In this document: positions 1-7,934 of the stretch, piece by piece
Layout of the letters: each line of letters opens with the position of its first letter
Numbering within the stretch: the first letter of the stretch is position 1
Assembly: GCF_049800955.1 (NCBI RefSeq)
Contig: NZ_JBNAGA010000004.1
Span: 1-64,000 of the forward strand
Source: JAKVBH01 sp049800955
GTDB lineage: Bacteria > Pseudomonadota > Alphaproteobacteria > Rhodobacterales > Rhodobacteraceae
Reading direction: 5' to 3'
Length of the DNA: 64,000 nt
Notes under the pieces: generated by a model
What the model saw: the letters and a program-made list of their open reading frames with translations, nothing else
Database searches by the model: none
What the model was told of the DNA's origin: nothing
Translations under genes and position numbers: made by a program

Positions 1-811
1 GGGTGGCTTTCGCCGCCCGGCGCCGGGGTGCCCTGCCCGCCTCGGTCACCTTGCTGTGCAGAATTTCGAACTTTGTGTCGCTGTCGAGCTGGTCAAACCC
101 CTCCGTGGCCAGGATACGGTCGGCCACCGCGACATTGCTTTTGACCGCCATCAGCTTCTTGAAGTCTTCCCAGCGGTCGCGCCCGATCTGCTTGGCGGGT
201 CCGATCGCGGCGATGACATGGCCCGGCACGGTCCCCGCCACCGACAGCATGCGCGACAAGAGCGTGCCGTCGATGGTCAGCGCCTGCTGGATCACCTCCT
301 TGGCCTGGCCGAGATCATGCAGGTTCCTGGCGAACAGCGCCTTCTCGATGAAGGAAAGATCGGCCCGGGCGGTGTTCTCCTGGCCCTGCGCCAGCACATG
401 GGCGACATCGTCCATCTCCTTGACCACGGCGCGGACCGGACGTCCGAGCGCGCGCGCGACGCGGACCCGGCGATGCCCGAAGACGACCATGTAGCGATTG
501 GCGGCCTCCGGATGCGGCCTAAGCAGGACCGGCGTGTCCTGTCCGCTTGAGGCGATTGACGCCTTCAACTCCTCGAAGGCCTCGTCATCGCCGCTGAGCC
601 GGTCATTGACGAAGGAGGCATCGATCAGGGCGGGATCGATCTCGACGATGGTTTCGCCTTCGAGAAGGCGTTTGGAGTTTTCGGCGAGACTGTCGATCGA
701 AACCTTCATGGATTTCGAGGCACCCCGCATCGCGTAGCTCGAGCGGCCCCCATCGACCGGCGGGTCTGTCGGCTGCCCGATCACGGATTTCAACAGGTCT
801 TTTCTGGCCAT
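1..811 (-). CDS. repB: RepB, ParB-type plasmid partition protein (3' end beyond window)
   Basis: About 270 N-terminal residues are visible; the C-terminus lies left of the window. It starts at ATG 811 with a GGAGG-type ribosome site. Residues 112-120 (GHRRVRVAR) and 142-158 (QGQENTARADLSFIEKA) are ParB/RepB core motifs, followed by a helix-turn-helix region near 165-195. In repABC-type replicons RepB binds the centromere and works with the RepA ATPase, whose gene lies 73 bp upstream in the same direction. The replicase (repC or DnaA-like) would be expected further left and cannot be seen, so the exact replicon class stays open. Confidence 0.93.
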   Translation of the reverse strand, partial: MARKDLLKSVIGQPTDPPVDGGRSSYAMRGASKSMKVSIDSLAENSKRLLEGETIVEIDPALIDASFVNDRLSGDDEAFEELKASIASSGQDTPVLLRPHPEAANRYMVVFGHRRVRVARALGRPVRAVVKEMDDVAHVLAQGQENTARADLSFIEKALFARNLHDLGQAKEVIQQALTIDGTLLSRMLSVAGTVPGHVIAAIGPAKQIGRDRWEDFKKLMAVKSNVAVADRILATEGFDQLDSDTKFEILHSKVTEAGRAPRRRAAKAT

Positions 812-843
812 GATGCCCTCCTTTCCGGCGCACGCGATCGCCC

Positions 844-883
844 GTCTGCACGGCTGTCAAAACGCATCTGCACGGCTATCAAA
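844..883. repeat. Two direct repeats between repA and repB (candidate parS/operator)
   Basis: TCTGCACGGCTGTCAAA occurs at 846-861 and again, with one change (G to A), from 868 to 883, exactly 22 bp (about two helical turns) apart in the short repA-repB gap. A third copy, TTGCACGGCTGTCAA, lies upstream of repA at 2371-2385. The motif has partial dyad symmetry (TTGnnnGnCnnnCAA). Location and repetition suggest a site bound by RepB or RepA; this is inference. Confidence 0.55.
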
Positions 884-884
884 C

Positions 885-2102
885 TCATGGGCTGTCGCGC
901 CCCCAGGCCTGATGCACGAGACCGGCGATCTCGTCGTTGACGGCGTTCAGAGAGGTGATCGCGCGGTCATAGGTCGACCGCACGAACTGCGCCCGCTCGA
1001 CCTCGTAAAGCGTCTGCTTGGTGATCCCGGCATCCGAGATCGCCGTCGACTTCACCATCTGCGCTTCGAGCATCTGGTTGGGAAACATTGCCTGCAGGAA
1101 GCCGACCATCTGCTTTTGCGGCCCATCGGTGGGTTCGAACCGCGTGACGAGATAGCGGAACCATTTGAGCCGCATCTCGGCCCCGGCTTCGCGGATGGTG
1201 CGCAGGATACCACCCAGCATCAGAAGGAACTGGCTCATCGACATCACGTCGAGCATCTGGGGATGCACGGTGATCAGCACCGAACTCGAGGCTGTCAGTG
1301 CCGTTAGAGTCAGATATCCAAGCTGAGGCGGGCAATCGATCACCACCACGTCGTAGCGGTCTTCGACCTCTTCCAGCGCTTTTGAGATGCGGGTGAAGAA
1401 GGCGCGGCCTTCGGAGGGGTCGCGACTGGTGAGGGCCACCGGCGTGTCGTATTCGTATTCCTGCAGATCGAGGCTGGCCGGGACGATATCGAGGTTCGGG
1501 AAGTTCGTGGGCCGGATGACCGCGCTGATCGGCTGGCGTTCCGCATCATAGCGCAGAGTCTCGTAAAGCGAGGAAACAGAGTCTAATTCAGGCTGAATCC
1601 CGTGCAACGCGGTGAGCGAGGCCTGGGGATCGAGATCGACCGCCAGCACACGGTGGCCTTTGAGCGCCAGGTGCTGCGCTAGATGGGCGGCGGTCGTCGT
1701 CTTGCCGCTGCCGCCCTTGAAGTTGACGACGGAGATGACATGCAGCTCTTCGCCTTCGGTGCGGTGGGGCAGGTACCGCCGCTTGCCCGGACGGCCATGG
1801 GCATCGAGATAGGCGCGCAGCTCGAGCATTTGTGCTGCGGAATAGGATCGCCGCCCAGAGGCCGAGGTTTGTGGCTCCGGCCCTTTGCCCTCCAGATGAA
1901 GCTTCTTGATCGTCGACTGCGTGACGCCGAGGAAATAGGCCACCTCGGCGAGAGAAAACTGCCGCAGACCCTTCTGGGCATCGGGGGGGTATTGTTCCTG
2001 ACGCAAGATATTGAGTCGATCGGAAATCAGTTCTCCTTGCTGGAGAATGATTTCATCGAAGGCCAACTCGCCTGTATCTTGCCGGAATGGTGCTGTCGCC
2101 AT
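885..2102 (-). CDS. repA: RepA, ParA-type partition ATPase
   Basis: 405 residues, the usual length for RepA of repABC-type systems (longer than chromosomal ParA because of an N-terminal DNA-binding part). Residues 48-72 form a MerR/ParA-like helix-turn-helix. The deviant Walker A KGGSGKTTT lies at 129-137, the following Walker A' segment includes VDLDPQAS, and a switch region VVVIDCPPQLG comes later. The protein would segregate the plasmid with RepB and repress its own operon. The gene precedes repB, with repeats in the gap. The upstream 500 bp holds a DnaA box and further repeat copies, consistent with the regulatory part of a replicon. Confidence 0.95.
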   Translation of the reverse strand: MATAPFRQDTGELAFDEIILQQGELISDRLNILRQEQYPPDAQKGLRQFSLAEVAYFLGVTQSTIKKLHLEGKGPEPQTSASGRRSYSAAQMLELRAYLDAHGRPGKRRYLPHRTEGEELHVISVVNFKGGSGKTTTAAHLAQHLALKGHRVLAVDLDPQASLTALHGIQPELDSVSSLYETLRYDAERQPISAVIRPTNFPNLDIVPASLDLQEYEYDTPVALTSRDPSEGRAFFTRISKALEEVEDRYDVVVIDCPPQLGYLTLTALTASSSVLITVHPQMLDVMSMSQFLLMLGGILRTIREAGAEMRLKWFRYLVTRFEPTDGPQKQMVGFLQAMFPNQMLEAQMVKSTAISDAGITKQTLYEVERAQFVRSTYDRAITSLNAVNDEIAGLVHQAWGRDSP

Positions 2103-2172
2103 CCTGCCGCCTCGCCTAATATCGCTTTTATCGCGATTTCTTTCGTTAAACTGTGACTACCGCGGAAGTGGG

Positions 2173-2181
2173 TTATCCACA
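2173..2181 (+). other. DnaA box
   Basis: TTATCCACA is a perfect match to the DnaA-box consensus TTATNCACA. It lies about 70 bp upstream of the repA start, in AT-richer DNA. A single box does not prove an origin, but its place in the partition control region is suggestive. Confidence 0.5.
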
Positions 2182-2370
2182 ACGATTTTTTCAGCGGGCG
2201 GCAAAGCACTGCCGGATCATGGCACAGATCGGGGAGACCACAAGACACCGCAGATAGGGCAAAAGGGACCGCAATATCTGGTAGGGTGCAATGCCAGTCC
2301 AGTCCATACGTCTTTGCGAAGAAGGCGGCGGAATTACTATAGATGGTTGTTTTTAAACATATTTCTAGAT

Positions 2371-2487
2371 TTGCACGGCTGTCAAGAAAGATAAATCACG
2401 ATCCGAGCACAAGGGCCGTGGCGCCAGATGGCCGTTGCCTGCGACCACCCGTGCAGGCTTGTGCCACAATCACGGTCGTCTGCACGG
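2371..2487. repeat. TGCACGG repeats upstream of repA
   Basis: TTGCACGGCTGTCAA at 2371-2385 matches the two direct repeats in the repA-repB gap. Further right, CCGTGCAG (2449-2456) and CTGCACGG (2480-2487) form an inverted pair carrying the same core. Five copies of the core within the partition locus suggest binding sites for RepA or RepB. Confidence 0.45.
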
Positions 2488-2586
2488 AGCGCACCGGGGT
2501 CTCGCTCGGAGGATCCCGGCAAGAAACACCCCCAGCCCACCCATAGGGGAGAATCGGGCCCCGATTCTCAGGCCCAAGCCCGGGTG

Positions 2587-2611
2587 GGTTGGCCGGGTGT
2601 CCCGGCCAACC
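2587..2611 (-). terminator. Hairpin downstream of the DUF736 gene
   Basis: An 11-bp perfect stem (GGTTGGCCGGG / CCCGGCCAACC) with a 3-nt loop begins 6 bp past the DUF736 stop codon, read leftward. There is no T tract, so it may be a Rho-assisted terminator or an mRNA-stabilising hairpin. Confidence 0.5.
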
Positions 2612-2617
2612 GCGGGC

Positions 2618-2956
2618 TCACGCGGCCTCTTTGGGGCCCCAGGGGATCACCGCCTGCAGGGTCGGGTCGTCCTGATGCGCCGCCTGGCCGAGATTGGCAT
2701 TGAACCCGTAGTCCCGGATCGTCAGCGTGAAATAGTCCGCGCCGGTCTCCCGGTTCTGTTTGCGCCAGATGCCGCCGCATTCGACGAGACGGCCGCGGGG
2801 CGAGCGGCCGAGCACCCGGTGGGTGGGTGCCATCGGATTGTCGCTCGTCACGGGTTCCACAGAGATGTCGAGATCGAAGGTCAGGGTCGAGATCGACCCG
2901 GTGCCTTTGGCGGTGCCGATCTCGGCGGCGTCAAATTTGATGCAGTTCGGGGTCAT
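2618..2956 (-). CDS. DUF736 family plasmid protein
   Basis: 112 residues from ATG 2956, with an AAGGAGA ribosome site. The fold pattern is that of DUF736: an N-terminal strand pair (GSISTLTFDLDISVEPV), a central APTHRVLG segment and a C-terminal WRKQNRETGADYFTLTIRD segment. DUF736 proteins are small cytosolic proteins of unknown function that travel on alphaproteobacterial plasmids and integrative elements, usually close to ParB-like and conjugation genes, as here. A hairpin follows the stop codon. Confidence 0.85.
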   Translation of the reverse strand: MTPNCIKFDAAEIGTAKGTGSISTLTFDLDISVEPVTSDNPMAPTHRVLGRSPRGRLVECGGIWRKQNRETGADYFTLTIRDYGFNANLGQAAHQDDPTLQAVIPWGPKEAA

Positions 2957-3723
2957 TGCGTGTCTCCTTGTCTGGTGTTGCAATGCCGGTGACCAAAGCA
3001 GGGAGCCCTGGGGCAGCACCGCAGGCGCAGCGCAGCGGAGAAGGGCAGGGGGGCGCCCTTTTTGACCCGCGCGGAATGCCCGGCACGGGCAGGGGAAAAA
3101 GACGGGCCCCAACCTTTGCGGCTCCCGGGGTGCCCTGCCACCGGCGACGCTCAGCAACACCGGTCGGAGACGGGCCGGACCCCCGGACAACAACAGGTGC
3201 CCGCCACGATCAGCGCCAATGGCTTGGACAGGATCTGCGCCTCGGCAACGTATGTCGCCGGAACGCAAGGACAGCACGCCATCCCGCCTCTCACCCGGGA
3301 ACTTGCTGGCCTGGCTCCGGCACCGGTCACCGCCATGGGTCCCATGCCGCAAACCTTGGAGGCCGCTGCACTCAGGCTTAGCCCCAGGCGATCCCGTGAG
3401 ATACCAATCAGGGTTTCGGCACAGGTCGCAGCGGACAGGCCACCTGTCCGAGCGCCATGCCGGCGCACCGGGTGTCAGGCTCCCGCCCCGCCACATGGGC
3501 CACTGGGGGCGAGCCACTGGCCGCAACGGCGCGCCCCGGAGCTGCCACAGGCGGTCACTCCACGCCCCGCAGGCCCGACGCCCCCCCTGAGTGTCTCCCC
3601 GGCCCCTCCCGTCGCGCAGCGACCCCCGCGCGGGCAGCGCCGGTCCGGCGGCGGGGCAGGGGGCATTCCTCTGCCCCACCGCCGGACAATTTTGGGCCAT
3701 CCCGTACCCGTGCTTGACCGAGC
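2957..3723. other. Very GC-rich stretch without a supported gene
   Basis: Open frames exist on both strands because stop codons are rare at this GC content, but their predicted proteins are rich in Pro, Arg, Ala and Gly without any recognisable fold, and none has a good ribosome site. I see no credible gene. The 105-residue minus-strand frame at 3151-3468 is the least unlikely but is not called. Confidence 0.5.
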
Positions 3724-3724
3724 A

Positions 3725-3750
3725 CAAAAAAAGACCCCGCCGGAGCGGGG
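3725..3750 (-). terminator. Intrinsic terminator of the ParB-like gene
   Basis: Read leftward, CCCCGC-TCCG-GCGGGG is followed directly by TCTTTTTTT. It lies about 27 bp beyond the stop codon at 3778, the textbook form of a Rho-independent terminator. Confidence 0.8.
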
Positions 3751-3777
3751 CCAGGTGGTCTTCCCACGAAGGAAGGC

Positions 3778-5634
3778 TCAGAGGCAATCCGGGACCCAGA
3801 TCGCCAGCTTGTCTTTCTGCTCGGAGGTCAGCCCCATGAGTTTCTGCGTGGTCGCATCGCCGATCAGCTTTTCCAGCTTCTCGGCCTTCTCCGCCTTCTT
3901 GAGTTTGCCGAAGGCCACCACGCGCGCGTCGCGGCTATCGCAGTCGAGAAAGGTGCAGAGCAGGTCGGTCAGCACCCCGGCGGAGACGCGCGAGAAGAAA
4001 TTCTCCGCCGTGGGCGTCCAGTGGGCTCGAATATCGGCCTTGGCCTCGGCGGCGATGGCTGCAAAGAAACCTTCGTTCCCGGCCTGATCGGGCAGGGCGC
4101 GCGCGAAAGCTTCGGTCAGGACCGCGTTGCGGGCCTTCTTGCCGCTGGCCCGAAAGGCGGCGAAGGCCTCCTCCAGATCATCGACGCGGGTACCGGTCTG
4201 CCACGCGGCGGTCGGGTCGAGACCGTGATCAAGCCGCGGCTCGCGGTCAAACCCATCCTCGATGCTCGGGACGTTGTTGGGACGTCCGAGGCGCAGATCA
4301 AAGAGGCTTTCGAACGACCCGGAGGCTTCCGACAGGCCGAAGGCCAGAAGATCGAGCACAAGGTCCGGCTTGGCCAGAAGGGCCGATTGCACCGCCGCCA
4401 GCCGGATCGCTTGCATGTCGGCCCTCAGCTTCTGGGAGTAGGGGGATTTCGGCGCGGGGGCAGGGCGGTCGGGGGCTGTAAGAACGCCCGCCGCGAGGGC
4501 CGCATCCTTGTCTTCGGGGCGCACCAAACCAGCAGTGATCTCCACCTTACCCGATTGATTTACAAGGATAAGGCAACCGGAGACGCGCTTCTGGTCGTCG
4601 GTGTATGAGCCGTCGAGGGTGGATTGCAGATCGGCCAGCCGCGCCTCGCCGTCCGCGTCGAGCACACCCGCCTCGCACATCTCGGCAAGTTGGTCGTAAT
4701 CCTCGGCCTCCGCGTCGCTCAGATCGCCCTCGACCGGGTAGAGCCGTGTCAGCTTGGCTTGGTCGATTTCATAGTAGTTGAGCCATGGCTCGCGCTTGGC
4801 CTCGGCCCAGAGCCAGCCCGCATCCGACACCAGCGCGGCACGGGCCGCCTCAAGCCGTTCGTCAAAGAGATCATCCAGCAGAGCCGGATCGGTGAAATAG
4901 ACCGCCTGCGAAAACAGGTCCCGCGTGATCGCGCCGCTTGCGGCCTCATAGGCCTCTTGGCCGACAAAGAGCGCGCGGCGGTCACTGCCGGTCACCGCTT
5001 CGGGGGTGAGCGCGGATTTCAGTTGCGCCTCCGAGATCGGCTGCCCCTTGATCTGCTCGAGAAGGGTGAGCGTCAACGCCGCATCCTCCGACAATGTGAA
5101 GGCCTTGGCCGCGCCGAGGGTGATCTCGCCTGCCGCCAGCGCATCAATGACCGGAGCGGGCAAGGCGGCAAGGGCCAGCCGCTGATAAACGCGGGACTCG
5201 CTGGTGGCGAAGGCCAGCGCGATATCGGGCACCGTCGCGCCCTTGCCCGTCATCGCCCCGAAAGCGCGGATTTCATCCGCCGGGGTCAGGGCTTCACGCG
5301 CGGCATTTTCGGCATTGGCCCAGATGGCAGCTTCCTCGGCATCCTCGGTGATGCGCACCGGGACGGTGACCGGGGCAGGGGTTTCGGCCTCGGTGGCGAT
5401 CTTCTGCAATGCCCGCAGGCGGCATCCGCCCGCGACGATCTCGACGCGGCCTTTCTTTGTGCGCAGGCCTGCAAGGTTCTGGATCAGTCCGAAGCGGGCG
5501 ATGCTGGCTGCCAGCGTGTCGATATGGGCGTCCGAGACGCTCTTGCGCGGATTGAGGTCCGAGAGCGTGAGGGCGTCGAGCGGCACCAGTTCGATGCTGC
5601 CCGTGTCGGTGAGGATCGGGTCTTGCTTGGTCAT
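3778..5634 (-). CDS. Large ParB/RepB/Spo0J-family plasmid protein
   Basis: 618 residues from ATG 5634, chosen for its GGAGA ribosome site and because the protein then begins with the typical MTKQDPIL leader. Residues about 14-110 form the ParB-like (ParB/sulfiredoxin) domain, with NPRKSVSDAHIDTLAASI and GGCRLRAL in place of the usual GERR/GHRR box. A helix-turn-helix follows near 133-152. The remaining 450 residues are acidic, helical and of unknown role, ending in a Lys/Glu-rich segment. Such long ParB-like proteins are common cargo of alphaproteobacterial plasmids, distinct from the partition ParB; a nuclease or regulatory role has been proposed for relatives. An intrinsic terminator follows. 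Confidence 0.85.
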   Translation of the reverse strand: MTKQDPILTDTGSIELVPLDALTLSDLNPRKSVSDAHIDTLAASIARFGLIQNLAGLRTKKGRVEIVAGGCRLRALQKIATEAETPAPVTVPVRITEDAEEAAIWANAENAAREALTPADEIRAFGAMTGKGATVPDIALAFATSESRVYQRLALAALPAPVIDALAAGEITLGAAKAFTLSEDAALTLTLLEQIKGQPISEAQLKSALTPEAVTGSDRRALFVGQEAYEAASGAITRDLFSQAVYFTDPALLDDLFDERLEAARAALVSDAGWLWAEAKREPWLNYYEIDQAKLTRLYPVEGDLSDAEAEDYDQLAEMCEAGVLDADGEARLADLQSTLDGSYTDDQKRVSGCLILVNQSGKVEITAGLVRPEDKDAALAAGVLTAPDRPAPAPKSPYSQKLRADMQAIRLAAVQSALLAKPDLVLDLLAFGLSEASGSFESLFDLRLGRPNNVPSIEDGFDREPRLDHGLDPTAAWQTGTRVDDLEEAFAAFRASGKKARNAVLTEAFARALPDQAGNEGFFAAIAAEAKADIRAHWTPTAENFFSRVSAGVLTDLLCTFLDCDSRDARVVAFGKLKKAEKAEKLEKLIGDATTQKLMGLTSEQKDKLAIWVPDCL

Positions 5635-5731
5635 GGGGAAGTCTCCTTGAGTTTGTGGGTGGGATGTGGCGCCTACCGCGCCGTGGCGGCGCAGGAGGAC
5701 GATGGAAGGGGAAGAGCAGGGGAAGGCCCCC

Positions 5732-5751
5732 AAAAGACGCTCAGGGCGTCT
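5732..5751 (-). terminator. Intrinsic terminator after the MGLDQY gene
   Basis: Read leftward, AGACGC-CCTGA-GCGTCT runs into TTTT about 17 bp past the stop codon at 5768. The stem is short but well placed. Confidence 0.6.
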
Positions 5752-5767
5752 CTGAGGCGCTGTCGGG

Positions 5768-6136
5768 TTACCACCAGCAGGAATAGACCACGGTCGATCC
5801 GGCCTGCATTTCGGCCCGCGCCCAAGCGCAGAAGTCCAGGTCGTAGGTGCGGCAGTCGGCAGCCTGTTCGTCCTGGAACTGGTGGCCGTAGAAAAAGCCG
5901 CCCTCGCACCGGGGCAGGGTGCCGTCGGTGACGGCCCGTTCCAGGCGGTCGATGTCCTCCGGCGCGAGGATCAACTCGCCGCAGTTGAGGTCGCTGGCCG
6001 AGAGGCCGGTGCGGGCGACATAGAGGGTTTCCATGAATGTCTGCAGCTTGGAATGCTTGCGCCAGACAAAGGCGGGCACTTCCCCTTCGTCTCCGCTTTC
6101 GGGTGTCTTGAGATAGGCATATTGATCGAGGCCCAT
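5768..6136 (-). CDS. Small conserved MGLDQY-type plasmid protein
   Basis: 122 residues from ATG 6136, with an AAGGAGCG ribosome site. It starts MGLDQYAYL, has a central WRKHSKLQTFME segment and ends in a Tyr/Ser/Cys-Trp-Trp motif (VVYSCWW). This belongs to a widespread family of short proteins on plasmids and phages, often mislabelled phosphoglycerate kinase in databases; the true function is unknown. It sits upstream of the ParB-like gene in the same direction, but an intervening terminator suggests separate transcription. Confidence 0.75.
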   Translation of the reverse strand: MGLDQYAYLKTPESGDEGEVPAFVWRKHSKLQTFMETLYVARTGLSASDLNCGELILAPEDIDRLERAVTDGTLPRCEGGFFYGHQFQDEQAADCRTYDLDFCAWARAEMQAGSTVVYSCWW

Positions 6137-6665
6137 GGTCTCGCTCCTTTCCTTCGTGGTTGGCGCGGCATGGGTTTCTTGTGCATTGGCCCATTGTCCG
6201 CCTTGGGCGCGGGCCATCCCGGTCTCTGACGTTCGGAAGACCCCCGCGTCTTCCGAAGGGCAGAGCAGGGAAGGGCGCAGCCCGACCTGCGGCCGGGCGG
6301 CGGCGGGACACAGGGGGCCGGAGCGGTGAAATCGGGAGGGACCCGGCGGCATCGACCGACGGGAGGCACCGGATTTCTCCGGCGGAGGCTGACGCGCCAG
6401 CGGCACCCGAGCCCCTGTTGGCGCCGTCGCCCGGATGTCAGGCGGAGGAAAAATGCAAAACCGTCGGGGGTGCCAAAGCAGAGCGACGGCACCCCCGTCG
6501 ATTGACCGCGTGATCGCGGGCACGCCCGCGATTGCCTTTGTCTTGTGCCTGAAGGATCGTTACCCGGAAGGGCCGAGACAGTATTGGCTCCGGGGCATCT
6601 TGTGCCCTAGAGCCTGCCCAGCCGTGCGGTTGGCGGGCCAGTCAAGATGACAACGCCGCATGCGC
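6137..6665. other. Intergenic region with a 9-bp inverted repeat
   Basis: No supported gene. The only notable structure is ATCGCGGGC-AC-GCCCGCGAT (6513-6532), a perfect 9-bp inverted repeat with a weakly T-rich stretch on its right. It could be a terminator. This gap marks the change from plasmid backbone to metabolic and metal cargo. Confidence 0.45.
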
Positions 6666-7223
6666 CTAACCGAGCGTCAGCACCATGTTGTCGGACAGGG
6701 CCAGAGGTGGAATGTGCAGGTTCTCCGGCGCAGGCCCTTTGCGAATACGACCCGCGGTATCGTAGTGCGACCCGTGGCAGGGACAGAACCACCCTCCAAA
6801 ATCGCCCGCGCCATCGCCAAGCGGGACACATCCCATATGCGTGCAGACACCGATCATCACCAGATAGGCGTCATGGCCCGGAATGGCGCGGTTCTCATCC
6901 CGCGCTGTGGCCACGCCGGGAAGATTGGGATTGCGCGCATCGGTGTCCGGCAAGGTGGAGACCGCCTCTTCACGCGCCTGGGCCATCTCCGCTTGCGTCC
7001 GGTGGCGAAAGAAGACGGGCTTTCCGCGCCAATTGACGGTCAGTTGCGTGCCTTCCGCGAGCCCGGAGATATCCACCGAGATAGTCGCCAGGGCGCGCAC
7101 ATCCGCCGATGGGTTCAATTGATTGATCAGCGGCCAGAGCGCCGCACCGGACGCGACCACGCCCGCGCCAGCAGTGGCATAATACAGGAAATCCCTGCGT
7201 TCAGTGTCGTCGGTGGCATCCAT
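6666..7223 (-). CDS. petA: Rieske iron-sulfur protein (cytochrome bc1 PetA type)
   Basis: 185 residues from ATG 7223; an in-frame TTG 18 bp upstream is less likely. It has the N-terminal Tat-like leader and membrane anchor of bc1 Rieske subunits (ERRDFLYYATAGAG, residues 8-21, then a hydrophobic helix). The two cluster-binding boxes are CTHMGC (127-132) and CPCHGSH (147-153), which hold the 2Fe-2S cluster through Cys and His. It would pass electrons from quinol to cytochrome c. No cytochrome b or c1 gene is adjacent, so it is an orphan copy, perhaps an extra Rieske exchanged into the host complex or used under metal stress. Confidence 0.92.
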   Translation of the reverse strand: MDATDDTERRDFLYYATAGAGVVASGAALWPLINQLNPSADVRALATISVDISGLAEGTQLTVNWRGKPVFFRHRTQAEMAQAREEAVSTLPDTDARNPNLPGVATARDENRAIPGHDAYLVMIGVCTHMGCVPLGDGAGDFGGWFCPCHGSHYDTAGRIRKGPAPENLHIPPLALSDNMVLTLG

Positions 7224-7331
7224 AGCACAGCGAGTGTGCAACCTTCCCGCCCCGGAACGTCAACGCGGGTTTTGTAATGTTTTGTCTGCAACGCGGGGGC
7301 TGGCGGAGGGAAACTGTGGCGGATCTTCAGC

Positions 7332-7856
7332 TCAATGGTGGGGCGGTTCGCCTTTTGCCATCATGAGGTGATGCTCCTGGTGATGCGCGCCGATGGTCAT
7401 CAGCCCGAAGAACCCAAGACCCTGTATCTGGTCGGACTCGCCATCGACGAGGAGGGCGACGCCGTCCCCGAGATCCTCTGTCGTGACCTCCCAACCCGTC
7501 TCGGCTGCAAGGAACGGCGCATGGGCAGGCACCATGGCGCGAATGGCTTCGAGGACGCGCGGTGCCCCCCGGATTTCGAACCGGATACCGGCGGGCCGCA
7601 CACTGCGGGTAACCTCGGCCTCCATCGTCAAAAGCTCCATGTCCACGAGATGTCGCCTGAGAGCCGCGATATCGACGTTTGCCCAATCGGTGTCGGGATC
7701 GGCGCGCAGGAGCGCCACGATCTCCGCCATGGCGGCAAAAGCGGATTGCCCGGTTTCCTGCGGACCCGGCATCGCATGCCCGGTCGCGGAATGGTTGTGC
7801 TGGGCCGCGACGGGTCCAGACAATGACAGGGCAAGCAGAAGAGCAACAAGGCGCAT
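7332..7856 (-). CDS. His-rich periplasmic protein of unknown function
   Basis: 174 residues from ATG 7856, with an AAAAGGA ribosome site. A clear signal peptide (MRLVALLLALSLSGPVAAQ) is followed at once by HNHSATGHAMPG, and the C-terminus holds GAHHQEHHLMMAKGEPPHH, so both ends could bind Cu or Zn. I do not recognise a named family. It is divergent from the Crp/Fnr gene, sharing a 76-bp promoter region with a TGAT-N4-ATCA box, and lies in a metal-related neighbourhood. A periplasmic metal-binding role is inference. Confidence 0.7.
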   Translation of the reverse strand: MRLVALLLALSLSGPVAAQHNHSATGHAMPGPQETGQSAFAAMAEIVALLRADPDTDWANVDIAALRRHLVDMELLTMEAEVTRSVRPAGIRFEIRGAPRVLEAIRAMVPAHAPFLAAETGWEVTTEDLGDGVALLVDGESDQIQGLGFFGLMTIGAHHQEHHLMMAKGEPPHH

Positions 7857-7916
7857 GGGGGGATCCTTTTGAACGGCACGATACCCGTTTTTCCTAGCAC
7901 GCAGGCCTGCTCTAGG

Positions 7917-7934
7917 ATATGATTTCAATCATAT
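7917..7934. promoter_or_regulatory. FNR/CRP-type operator overlapping the regulator start codon
   Basis: ATATGATT-TC-AATCATAT is a perfect 8-bp dyad that contains TGAT-N4-ATCA, the core of FNR/FnrL-type sites (TTGAT-N4-ATCAA). Its right end overlaps the ATG at 7933. The placement fits repression, probably autoregulation, by the adjacent Crp/Fnr protein, possibly also controlling the divergent His-rich gene. Confidence 0.65.

Larger units (their letters stand above)
2103..2617. other. Noncoding region upstream of repA
   Basis: No convincing gene. It contains a short palindrome ATCGCGAT (2130-2137) close to the repA start, a perfect DnaA box (2173-2181), a TGCACGGCTGTCAA copy (2371-2385), an inverted pair CCGTGCAG/CTGCACGG (2449-2456 and 2480-2487) and a strong hairpin at 2587-2611. 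This looks like the promoter and control region of the partition operon, possibly with part of the origin. Confidence 0.6.

Noticed and set aside
2953..3141. 62-residue minus-strand frame upstream of DUF736
   Set aside because: Overlaps the DUF736 ribosome site; sequence is low-complexity and Pro/Arg-rich.
3062..4087. 341-residue plus-strand frame in the GC-rich gap and antisense to the ParB-like gene
   Set aside because: Overlaps the end and terminator of a supported gene; Pro/Arg/Ala-rich without fold.
4624..5931. 435-residue plus-strand frame antisense to the ParB-like gene
   Set aside because: Antisense shadow; the minus-strand protein has a clear ParB domain and ribosome site.
6513..6532. 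Attachment or recombination site
   Set aside because: Only a 9-bp inverted repeat with no integrase gene nearby; a hairpin or terminator is simpler.
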